Shown here: positions 1-5,570 of the stretch, one piece after another
Numbering within the stretch: the first letter of the stretch is position 1
How the letters are laid out: each line of letters begins with the position of its first letter
Assembly: GCA_002451715.1 (NCBI GenBank)
Contig: DKDD01000174.1
Location: 1 to 5,570 of the forward strand
Source of the DNA: Ruminococcaceae bacterium UBA6857
GTDB lineage: Bacteria; Bacillota; Clostridia; Oscillospirales; Acutalibacteraceae
Length of the DNA stretch: 5,570 bases
Direction: 5' to 3'
Notes under the pieces: model-generated
Told to the model about the DNA's origin: nothing
The model's database searches: none
The model's input: only the letters and a program-made list of their open reading frames with translations
Position numbers and translations under genes: made by a program

Positions 1-1050
1 TATTTTCGTACAGAGCTTTTAAAAGCTCTTATTGAAGAAGGCAACGAGGTTCTTCTTTCAATGCCGAAAGCTGAACACGCCGATTTTTTTGAAAAACTCG
101 GCTGCAAAATTATTGATACTCCGATAACTCAATACGGCATGAATCCGCTCAAAGAACTGTGGCTTATCAAAGAATACGGGGCAATGATAAAAAAATATTC
201 ACCCGATATAATTCTTACTTATACTATTAAGCCCGCGCTCTACGGCGGAATTGCCGCGGCAAAAAAGAACGTTCCGTATATTTCAACAATAACGGGACTC
301 GGTGCGGCTTTTGAAAAGGGAAAACTTTTTTCGTTTTTGATTTCGTCGTGGTATCGCTTTTCAACACGAAAGATTTCGTGCATATTTTTTCAAAACGAAG
401 AACATTCAAAGCTTTTTTCGTCGCTTAAAATTGCAACGGGAAAACACAGAATCGTTTCCGGTTCCGGTGTGAATCTTGAAAAGCACAAGTTTGAAGAATA
501 CCCGAAAGAAAGCGGAACAAAGCTTCTTTTTGTCGGACGAATGATGAAAGACAAGGGAATTTTTGAACTTTGCGAAGCGGTAAAAAAACTTTCCGAAAAA
601 TATGATCTTTCGCTTGACATCATCGGCTGGTGCGAAAAAGAGTGCGAGGAACTTAAAGAATCCTTTGAAAAAGTCAAAGCAATCCGATATCTCGGCTGGC
701 AAGAAGACGTTCATTCTTTTGTTAAAAAATGCCATGCCGTTGTTTTGCCGTCTTATCACGAGGGAATGGCAAATGTTCTTCTTGAGGCGGAAGCCGGCGG
801 AAGACCCGTACTTGCAAGCAATATTCCCGGCTGCCGCGAAACATTTGATGAGGGCATAACCGGTCTCGGATTTGAGGCAAGAAACGAAGAGAGCCTTGAA
901 AAAGCAATTGAAAAATTCTGCCTTTTAAGCAATGAAAAACGTGCAGAAATGGGCAAGGCCGCAAGAGCGAAAACAGAAAAAGATTTTGACCGCAAAAATG
1001 TTGTAAAGGCATATCTCGGCGCAATACATGAATTCGGAGGACGGAAATAA
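1..1050 (+). CDS. GT4-family glycosyltransferase, 5'-truncated by window edge
   Basis: Retaining GT-B glycosyltransferase, expected to act at the cytoplasmic membrane face and add one sugar from a nucleotide-sugar donor to a lipid-linked repeat unit. The frame is open to base 1, so the ATG at 61 is internal: the 20 codons before it match the family's N-terminal FRxxLLKALIEEGNEV-like stretch, and perhaps 15 residues are missing. Counting from base 1 (349 residues visible), the N-terminal domain runs to about 165 with ITGLG at 97-101. The C-terminal Rossmann domain has VGRMMKDKG (178-186; R180 and K185 probably contact donor phosphates) and the EX7E motif E254-E262 in HEGMANVLLE, followed by GRPVLASNIPGCRE (267-280). 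It resembles CapM/PglA-type transferases that often use N-acetylated sugars, but donor and acceptor cannot be read from sequence. Its stop overlaps the next start by one base (TAATG). Confidence 0.93.
   Translation, partial: YFRTELLKALIEEGNEVLLSMPKAEHADFFEKLGCKIIDTPITQYGMNPLKELWLIKEYGAMIKKYSPDIILTYTIKPALYGGIAAAKKNVPYISTITGLGAAFEKGKLFSFLISSWYRFSTRKISCIFFQNEEHSKLFSSLKIATGKHRIVSGSGVNLEKHKFEEYPKESGTKLLFVGRMMKDKGIFELCEAVKKLSEKYDLSLDIIGWCEKECEELKESFEKVKAIRYLGWQEDVHSFVKKCHAVVLPSYHEGMANVLLEAEAGGRPVLASNIPGCRETFDEGITGLGFEARNEESLEKAIEKFCLLSNEKRAEMGKAARAKTEKDFDRKNVVKAYLGAIHEFGGRK
1036..1040 (+). promoter_or_regulatory. Ribosome binding site (GGAGG) for the nucleotide-sugar dehydrogenase
   Basis: A perfect GGAGG core lies 9 nt before the ATG at 1050, inside the 3' end of the upstream glycosyltransferase. 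It fixes the dehydrogenase start and lets it initiate independently as well as by coupling through the TAATG overlap. Confidence 0.85.
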
Positions 1051-2363
1051 TGAACGGTCTTTACGAAAAAATCATAAGCAGAAAAGAAAAAATTGCTCTT
1101 ATAGGACTCGGCTATGTCGGAATGCCGATTGCGGTTGCGTTTGCAAAAAAGGCCGATGTAATCGGTTTTGACCTGAATAAAGAAAAAATCAAAACCTATA
1201 AAAGCGGAATCGACCCGACAAACGAAGTCGGCGATGAAGCAATTAAGAAGACAACGGTTGAGTTTACATCGGACGAAACCGAACTTAAAAAAGCAAAGTT
1301 TCATATAGTTGCCGTTCCTACACCGGTTAACAAGGATCACACGCCCGATCTTCGTCCTGTTGAATCCGCAAGCAAAATCGTTGGCAGAAATCTTTCAAAA
1401 AACAGCGTTGTTGTCTATGAATCAACGGTTTATCCGGGTGTTACGGAAGACATTTGCGTTCCGATACTCGAAAAAGAATCGGGGCTTAAATGCGGCCTCG
1501 ATTTTAAAGTCGGCTACAGCCCCGAACGAATCAATCCCGGCGACAAAGTTCATCGTCTTGAAACGATTGTCAAAATCGTTTCGGGCATGGATGAAGAAAC
1601 ACTTGAAACCGTTGCAAATGTATATTCTCTTGTTGCCCTTGCCGGCGTTCATAAGGCAGAAAGCATTAAGGTTGCCGAAGCGGCAAAAGTAATTGAAAAC
1701 AGTCAGCGCGACATAAATATTGCGTTCATGAACGAACTTTCGATAATTTTTCATAAGCTCGGAATAGACACAAAAGCGGTTCTTGAAGCCGCCGGAACAA
1801 AATGGAATTTTTTGAAGTTTGCTCCCGGTCTTGTTGGCGGACACTGCATTGGCGTTGATCCTTATTATCTTACCTATAAAGCGGAAGAAATCGGATATCA
1901 CAGCGAGGTAATCCTTTCCGGAAGAAGAATCAACGATTCAATGGGTCATTATGTCACCGAATCGCTTATTAAGCTCATGGCAAAAAGCGGGCTTTCAATA
2001 AATTGCGCAAAAGTTGCCGTTTTGGGTCTTACTTTCAAAGAAAACTGTCCGGACACAAGAAACACTCGCGTAATTGATATTATAAACGAACTTCGCGAAT
2101 ACGGAATTGAACCCGTTGTTTGCGACGATGTTGCCGACAAAGACGGCGCAAAACGCGAATACGGCATTACGCTTACTCCGCTTGAAAAAGTGAAAAACAG
2201 CGACGCTGTTATTCTTGCCGTTGCGCATGACGAATTTAAAACGCTTTCTGCCGAAAGATTCAACTTGTTTTATAAAAACGAAAACAAAATTCTGCTTGAC
2301 GTAAAAGGAATACTTGACAAAAATGCCTTTGAAAACGCCGGATATAAATATTGGAGACTTTGA
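1050..2363 (+). CDS. tviB: UDP-N-acetylhexosamine 6-dehydrogenase (TviB/WbpO type)
   Basis: Cytosolic NAD-dependent dehydrogenase that oxidises C6 of UDP-GlcNAc or UDP-GalNAc in two steps to the uronic acid, giving UDP-GlcNAcA or UDP-GalNAcA. The protein has 437 residues, normal for the family. Seen in order: NAD-binding GLGYVGMP (19-26) with D41 at the end of strand 2; PTPVN (90-94); YESTVYPG (123-130); YSPERINPGD (156-165); ESIKVAEAAKVIEN (204-217); the catalytic-cysteine loop GLVGGHCIGVDPYYL with C266; and the C-terminal UDP-binding motif TFKENCPDTRNTR (328-340). These segments match Salmonella Vi TviB closely and fit the N-acetylhexosamine branch better than plain UDP-glucose dehydrogenase (Ugd). 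The start is supported by GGAGG 9 nt upstream. The epimerase immediately downstream mirrors the tviB-tviC arrangement. GlcNAc versus GalNAc preference is not resolvable here, and a UDP-ManNAc dehydrogenase (WecC/WbpA-like) is less likely. Confidence 0.95.
   Translation: MNGLYEKIISRKEKIALIGLGYVGMPIAVAFAKKADVIGFDLNKEKIKTYKSGIDPTNEVGDEAIKKTTVEFTSDETELKKAKFHIVAVPTPVNKDHTPDLRPVESASKIVGRNLSKNSVVVYESTVYPGVTEDICVPILEKESGLKCGLDFKVGYSPERINPGDKVHRLETIVKIVSGMDEETLETVANVYSLVALAGVHKAESIKVAEAAKVIENSQRDINIAFMNELSIIFHKLGIDTKAVLEAAGTKWNFLKFAPGLVGGHCIGVDPYYLTYKAEEIGYHSEVILSGRRINDSMGHYVTESLIKLMAKSGLSINCAKVAVLGLTFKENCPDTRNTRVIDIINELREYGIEPVVCDDVADKDGAKREYGITLTPLEKVKNSDAVILAVAHDEFKTLSAERFNLFYKNENKILLDVKGILDKNAFENAGYKYWRL
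2353..2356 (+). promoter_or_regulatory. Ribosome binding site (GGAG) deciding the epimerase start
   Basis: GGAG lies 8 nt before the ATG at 2365, within the last codons of the dehydrogenase gene. It favours 2365 over the in-frame ATG at 2314, which would overlap the dehydrogenase by 50 nt, has no comparable site, and would add 17 residues before the normal N-terminus of the family. Confidence 0.8.
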
Positions 2364-2364
2364 T

Positions 2365-3342
2365 ATGGGATACTCTGAACTTGAATTTTCGAAAGATACC
2401 GTTTTTCTTGTAACCGGCGGGGCTGGTTTCATCGGTTCAAACCTTTGCGAAGCAATACTCAAAAAGGGCTGTCGTGTCCGCTGTCTCGATAACCTTTCAA
2501 CCGGAAAAAAAGAAAATGTTGAACTTTTTCTTGATAATGAAAACTATGCTTTCATTAAAGGTGACATAACCGACCTTGAAACCTGCATGAAAGCGTGCGA
2601 GGGCGCGACTTACGTCCTCAACCAGGCTGCGTGGGGCAGTGTTCCGCGCAGTATTGAAATGCCGCTCTATTACGAAGAGGTTAATATTAAAGGAACTCTC
2701 AACATGATGGAAGCGGCGCGGCAAAACGGCGTCAAACGTTTTGTCTATGCGTCAAGCTCTTCCGTGTACGGCGACGAGCCGACTCTTCCGAAAAAGGAGG
2801 GCAGGGAGGGCAACCTCCTTTCGCCATACGCACTGACAAAACATGTTTGCGAACTTTACGGAAAGCAATATTCAATGCATTACGGACTTGAAACCGTCGG
2901 ACTTCGCTATTTCAATGTTTTCGGAAAACGTCAGGATCCGAACGGAGCCTATGCCGCGGTTATTCCTAAGTTCATTAAACAGCTTCTTTCCGGCGAACGG
3001 CCGACAATTAACGGTGACGGAAAGCAAAGCCGCGATTTTACCTATGTTGAAAACGTTGTTGAAGCAAATCTCAAAGCCTGTCTTTCAAAAAATGATGTTG
3101 CCGGCGAGGTATTCAATATTGCTTTCGGCGGTCGCGAATATCTTATTGATATTTATCACGGACTTACAAAGGCTCTCAGCGTCAATATCGAACCGATTTT
3201 CGGACCGGACAGAGCCGGAGATATAAAGCACTCGAACGCCGATATATCAAAGGCAAAAGTGCTTCTCGGCTATGACCCGTCATACAGCTTTGAGGACGGA
3301 ATAAAGCTTGCAATCGAATGGTATAAGGAGAATTTGCAATGA
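2365..3342 (+). CDS. tviC: UDP-N-acetylhexosamine(-uronate) 4-epimerase (TviC/WbpP type, extended SDR)
   Basis: Cytosolic NAD-dependent C4 epimerase of the GalE-like extended SDR family, interconverting UDP-GlcNAc/UDP-GalNAc or their uronic acids. The protein is 325 residues from the ATG at 2365. Seen: Rossmann TGGAGFIG (17-24), D42 in LDNLSTG, GD at 66-67, NQAAWGSVPRS (86-96), the serine tract S130-S133 before VYGD, the catalytic YxxxK pair Y155/K159, RYFNVFGKRQDPNGAYAAVIP (181-201), NGDGKQSRDFTYVEN (216-230), and DIKHSNADISKA (286-297). S290 sits where E. coli GalE has Tyr299 and WbpP has Ser306; a small residue there is known to admit N-acetylated substrates. With the dehydrogenase just upstream (1-nt gap) the pair should yield UDP-GalNAcA. 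Compared with TviC/WbpP as I recall them (HQAALGSVPRS), this protein has Asn for His and Trp for Leu at 86 and 90, close to the active site. Confidence 0.93.
   Translation: MGYSELEFSKDTVFLVTGGAGFIGSNLCEAILKKGCRVRCLDNLSTGKKENVELFLDNENYAFIKGDITDLETCMKACEGATYVLNQAAWGSVPRSIEMPLYYEEVNIKGTLNMMEAARQNGVKRFVYASSSSVYGDEPTLPKKEGREGNLLSPYALTKHVCELYGKQYSMHYGLETVGLRYFNVFGKRQDPNGAYAAVIPKFIKQLLSGERPTINGDGKQSRDFTYVENVVEANLKACLSKNDVAGEVFNIAFGGREYLIDIYHGLTKALSVNIEPIFGPDRAGDIKHSNADISKAKVLLGYDPSYSFEDGIKLAIEWYKENLQ
3325..3330 (+). promoter_or_regulatory. Ribosome binding site (AAGGAG) for the ATP-grasp gene
   Basis: AAGGAG lies 8 nt before the ATG at 3339, inside the 3' end of the epimerase gene. It is the best Shine-Dalgarno match in the second half of the window and supports independent initiation of the ATP-grasp gene in addition to the ATGA overlap. 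Confidence 0.85.
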
Positions 3343-4319
3343 TTCTTACAAAGATAAAAAATGCAATTTCCGCTCTTTCCGGAAAAGGCGGTGCGGCAGA
3401 TTATTTCTATACGTCGCTCAAATATACCGTTGCGTCGTTCCTCGGTGCAATTTGGAGCGAAGAACATTACGCAAAATGGTTTTATCATCTTTATACCGGA
3501 AAAAAGCTGAATCTTGAAAACCCAAAGTATTTTGACGAAAAAGTCTGGTGGCTGAAACTCAATAACCGCGACCCGCTTCTCACAAAGTGCTCGGATAAAT
3601 ATGCCGTAAGAGATTATGTGAAAACCTGCGGCCTTGAAAACATGCTCACAGAGCAGCTTGACGTTTTTTCCGATATCAATGACCTTGATTTTTCAAAGTA
3701 TGACTGCGAAGTTGTTGCAAAATGCAACCATAATTCCGGCGGACATATTTTTTATGACCCGGTCTTGCCGATGACTGCGCGCGAACTTAAAAGCGCGAAA
3801 AAAAGACTCGGATATATTTTCAGACATAACGCTTATGTTCTTTCGCGCGAATGGAACTATAAGAATATCGACCGCAAAATTGTTGTTGAAAAAGTTATCA
3901 GAGACAAAAACGGAAAACTTCCCCTCGATTATAAATTCATGTGCTTTGGCGGCGAACCGAAGCTTTTGTGTCTCGATATCGGCGTAATGGAACAAAACCG
4001 AACATATAACCACAACTATCCGCGCAATATTTACGACATGGATTTCAATCTTCTTCCCGTTCATGAAACCCGACCGAACAGCAAGGAAAAAATAGAAAAG
4101 CCGCAAAACTTTGAAAAAATGGTTGAAGCGGCAAAAAAACTTTCCGCGCCTTTCCCGTTTTGCCGTGTTGACCTTTATAATGTTGACGGAAAAGTATATT
4201 TCGGCGAAATCACGTTTTATCACGGAGGCGGCTGCAACAAAATCGAACCGGAAGAATGGGACCTTAAAATGGGTTCGTGGATAGATTTGAACAGTGATAA
4301 GATTGTGAGAAAAATATGA
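3339..4319 (+). CDS. TupA-like ATP-grasp family protein
   Basis: Probable cytosolic ATP-dependent carboxylate-amine ligase of the TupA-like ATP-grasp family, whose namesake serves teichuronopeptide synthesis in alkaliphilic Bacillus; members are often misannotated as glycosyltransferases. The protein has 326 residues, the usual size. Family landmarks: GKKLNLENPKYFDEKVWWLKL (54-74), KCSDKYAVRDYV (83-94), VAKCNHNSGG (126-135, K128 a likely ATP contact), LSREWNYKNI (168-177), VVEKVI (182-187, hinge), LDYKFMCFGG (196-205), FCRVDLYNVDGKVYFGEITF (274-293), where D278 and E290 are the likely Mg ligands, and KIEPEEWDLKMG (301-312). No signal peptide; residues 22-38 are fairly hydrophobic but interrupted by Lys. 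It overlaps both neighbours by 4 nt, so it belongs to the operon. Its substrate is not known from sequence; the uronic-acid carboxylate made by the two upstream enzymes is a plausible partner (inference). Confidence 0.88.
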   Translation: MILTKIKNAISALSGKGGAADYFYTSLKYTVASFLGAIWSEEHYAKWFYHLYTGKKLNLENPKYFDEKVWWLKLNNRDPLLTKCSDKYAVRDYVKTCGLENMLTEQLDVFSDINDLDFSKYDCEVVAKCNHNSGGHIFYDPVLPMTARELKSAKKRLGYIFRHNAYVLSREWNYKNIDRKIVVEKVIRDKNGKLPLDYKFMCFGGEPKLLCLDIGVMEQNRTYNHNYPRNIYDMDFNLLPVHETRPNSKEKIEKPQNFEKMVEAAKKLSAPFPFCRVDLYNVDGKVYFGEITFYHGGGCNKIEPEEWDLKMGSWIDLNSDKIVRKI

Positions 4320-5437
4320 ACGAACCGATAAGAATTCTCCACGTTGTGACAAGCATGGAAAAAGGCGGCATAGAAAATATGCTGATGAACTTTTACAGAA
4401 AAACCGACCGCAACAAAGTTCAGTTTGATTTTCTTGTTCACACAAAAGAAAAAGCGGAATTTGAAACCGAAATTGAAGCTTTGGGCGGAAAAGTTTTTCG
4501 ACTTGAACAGGAAAGAAGCGTAAGAAATTTTTTCGGCTATATGAAATCGCTCACAGACTTTTTCAAAAGTCATGGTGAATATAAAATTGTTCACAGCCAC
4601 ATAAACTCGTTGAGTGTTTTTCCGCTTTATGCCGCAAAAAAAGCCGGTGTACCGATAAGAATTGCACACAGCCATTATGCAATTGTAAAAATGAGCGAAA
4701 CAACGCTTTTCAGGCAGGTTGTTAAAAAAGCTCTTCCGTTTTGCGCAAATTACTTTTTTGCCTGCACACCGGAAGCCGGACGCTGCCTTTTCGGCAAAAA
4801 GGCGGTCGAAAACGGAAAGGTGACCGTAATCAAAAACGGCATTGACTGCAATCTTTTTGCGCTCAATGAAGAAAAACGAAAAGAAATGCGAAAAATGCTT
4901 TCATTTTCAAAAAGCGACACGGTGCTTTGCCATGTCGGAAGATTCGATAAATACAAAAACCAAAGTTTTGTTCTTGAAATTCTGAGCGCTTTAAAAAAAC
5001 GCGGTGTTAATGCTAAGTTGCTCTTTCTCGGAATCGGGGAAGACTTTGAAAAAGTGAAAGGGCTTTCAAAAACGCTCGGACTTCAAAAGAACGTTATTTT
5101 TGCCGGTGTTGTTCCTAATGTTTACGATTACCTTCAGGTGGCGGATGTGTTTGTTTTTCCATCAATTTTTGAAGGCTTGCCGCTGACACTTGTTGAAGCG
5201 CAGGCAAACGGACTTCCTGTTTTTGTTTCGTCCGCCGTTTCAAAAGAATGCGATATGAGCAAAACCGTTCAGTTTCTTCCTCTTGAAAACGGTGCGGATT
5301 TTTGGGCGGACGAAATTCAAAAAGCAATGCCGTTTGAAAGAACCGATAATATTGAAAAAATCTGCAAGACCGGCTATGATTCGGCGCAGAGCGCGGAGTT
5401 TTTGCAAAAATTTTATCTTGAAAAGTGGTGCTTATGA
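4316..5437 (+). CDS. GT4-family glycosyltransferase, EpsF-like
   Basis: Retaining GT-B glycosyltransferase of 373 residues, complete, expected to extend the polysaccharide repeat unit at the inner membrane face. The N-terminus (ILHVVTSMEKGGIENMLMNFYR, 7-28) and QFDFLVH (36-42) closely follow the exopolysaccharide transferase EpsF of Bacillus subtilis; GGIE at 17-20 corresponds to the GGAE donor loop. HSHINS (93-98) and AHSHYA (117-122) are typical of the acceptor domain. The C-terminal domain carries VIKNGIDCNLF (171-181), HVGRFDKYKNQ (206-216; R209 and K214), and the EX7E motif E286-E294 in EGLPLTLVE. It is a different GT4 subfamily from the first gene of the window (GLPLTLVEAQANGLP here, GMANVLLEAEAGGRP there), so the two probably form different linkages. 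The start overlaps the ATP-grasp stop (ATGA); only a poor Shine-Dalgarno (GTGAGA, 4305-4310) precedes it, suggesting translational coupling. Confidence 0.94.
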   Translation: MNEPIRILHVVTSMEKGGIENMLMNFYRKTDRNKVQFDFLVHTKEKAEFETEIEALGGKVFRLEQERSVRNFFGYMKSLTDFFKSHGEYKIVHSHINSLSVFPLYAAKKAGVPIRIAHSHYAIVKMSETTLFRQVVKKALPFCANYFFACTPEAGRCLFGKKAVENGKVTVIKNGIDCNLFALNEEKRKEMRKMLSFSKSDTVLCHVGRFDKYKNQSFVLEILSALKKRGVNAKLLFLGIGEDFEKVKGLSKTLGLQKNVIFAGVVPNVYDYLQVADVFVFPSIFEGLPLTLVEAQANGLPVFVSSAVSKECDMSKTVQFLPLENGADFWADEIQKAMPFERTDNIEKICKTGYDSAQSAEFLQKFYLEKWCL

Positions 5438-5570
5438 ACGAACGACTGACAATTTTTACTCCGGCCTATAATCGGGCACACACTTTGCCGCGTGCGTTTG
5501 AAGCGCTCAAAAAACAAAGCGACAAACGCTTTCTTTGGCTGATAATCGACGACGGTTCAACAGACAACAC
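5434..5570 (+). CDS. GT2-family glycosyltransferase, N-terminal fragment (runs off window)
   Basis: Only the first 45 codons plus two bases are present and the frame is open to the window end. The fragment begins LTIFTPAYNRAHTLPRAFEA (5-24), the standard GT-A start where strand 1 and the nucleotide-binding loop lie, and ends IIDDGSTDN (37-45), the GT2 DDGSTDNT motif whose acidic residues (D39, D40) help bind the UDP-sugar. This identifies an inverting GT2 glycosyltransferase, but nothing about its sugar or its C-terminus. The ATG shares ATGA with the stop of the preceding EpsF-like gene, and no good Shine-Dalgarno is seen in the 20 nt upstream, so translation probably depends on coupling. It would be the third transferase of this operon. 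Confidence 0.9.
   Translation, partial: MNERLTIFTPAYNRAHTLPRAFEALKKQSDKRFLWLIIDDGSTDN

Noticed and set aside
12..29. Perfect 18-bp palindrome (AGAGCTTTT / AAAAGCTCT) near the window start.
   Set aside because: It has no loop and no T-tract, and lies inside the coding sequence where it encodes the conserved ELLKAL segment with the genome's usual codons. Chance is the simplest explanation; an operator role cannot be supported.
756..1340. Long open frame on the - strand (about 194 codons) spanning the first gene junction.
   Set aside because: It is antisense to two well-recognised genes, its translation is rich in Phe, Cys and Ser with no family resemblance, and the bias of the + strand codons explains the lack of stops.
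2092..2170. Near-repeat CGCGAATACGG..ATT occurring twice about 60 nt apart in the dehydrogenase gene.
   Set aside because: It encodes REYGI twice in the C-terminal domain. It is short and isolated, one copy matches a REYGI segment of TviB, and it gives no sign of a recent duplication or mobile element.
3400..3455. Hydrophobic stretch at residues 22-38 of the ATP-grasp protein as a possible membrane anchor.
   Set aside because: It is short, broken by Lys28, and preceded by a soluble-looking segment. At most it might be an amphipathic helix, so I do not call a transmembrane segment.
3693..4445. Longest - strand open frame (about 250 codons), opposite the ATP-grasp gene.
   Set aside because: The translation is low-complexity Phe/Cys/Ser/Arg-rich without motifs, and the + strand protein here is clearly conserved. 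It is a shadow.
4990..5000. T TTA AAA AAA C run in the second GT4 gene, resembling a slippery frameshift site.
   Set aside because: The reading frame continues intact through conserved motifs to the EX7E site, no stimulatory stem or Shine-Dalgarno spacing is evident, and similar A7 runs occur elsewhere in this A-rich coding DNA (e.g. near 4133).

Overview
The window is a gapless piece of a surface-polysaccharide (capsule, exopolysaccharide or teichuronic-acid-like) biosynthesis operon. All six genes lie on the + strand and cover essentially every base. The DNA is moderately A+T-rich, with Leu-CTT, Phe-TTT, Lys-AAA and Glu-GAA favoured, and three genes have strong GGAG-type Shine-Dalgarno sequences. 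The last complete glycosyltransferase looks like Bacillus EpsF and an ATP-grasp gene looks like TupA. Together these suggest a Firmicute, most likely an uncultured gut or rumen Clostridia member. That placement is an inference from style and gene families; there is no marker gene here.

Layout: (1) 1-1050, a GT4 glycosyltransferase whose first residues are cut off by the window edge; (2) 1050-2363, a TviB/WbpO-type UDP-N-acetylhexosamine 6-dehydrogenase; (3) 2365-3342, a TviC/WbpP-type UDP-N-acetylhexosamine(-uronate) 4-epimerase; (4) 3339-4319, a TupA-like ATP-grasp protein; (5) 4316-5437, a second GT4 glycosyltransferase of the EpsF type; (6) 5434 to the window end, the first 45 codons of a GT2 glycosyltransferase. 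Junctions are 1-nt overlap, 1-nt gap, then three ATGA 4-nt overlaps, so this is a translationally coupled operon with no internal promoter or terminator visible. No RNA gene, mobile element, CRISPR array or large repeat was found.

How the genes fit: the dehydrogenase and epimerase together should turn UDP-GlcNAc into UDP-GalNAcA (the Vi-antigen / P. aeruginosa O6 route). The three glycosyltransferases would build the repeat unit with this acidic sugar. The ATP-grasp protein is the most interesting member: such enzymes activate a carboxylate and join it to an amine, and the uronic acid made by its neighbours offers a carboxylate. A polymer with amino-acid- or amine-amidated uronic acids, as in teichuronopeptide, is a reasonable but untested reading. 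The initiating phosphoglycosyltransferase, flippase and polymerase must lie outside the window. The families are all known; I see no clearly undescribed system.
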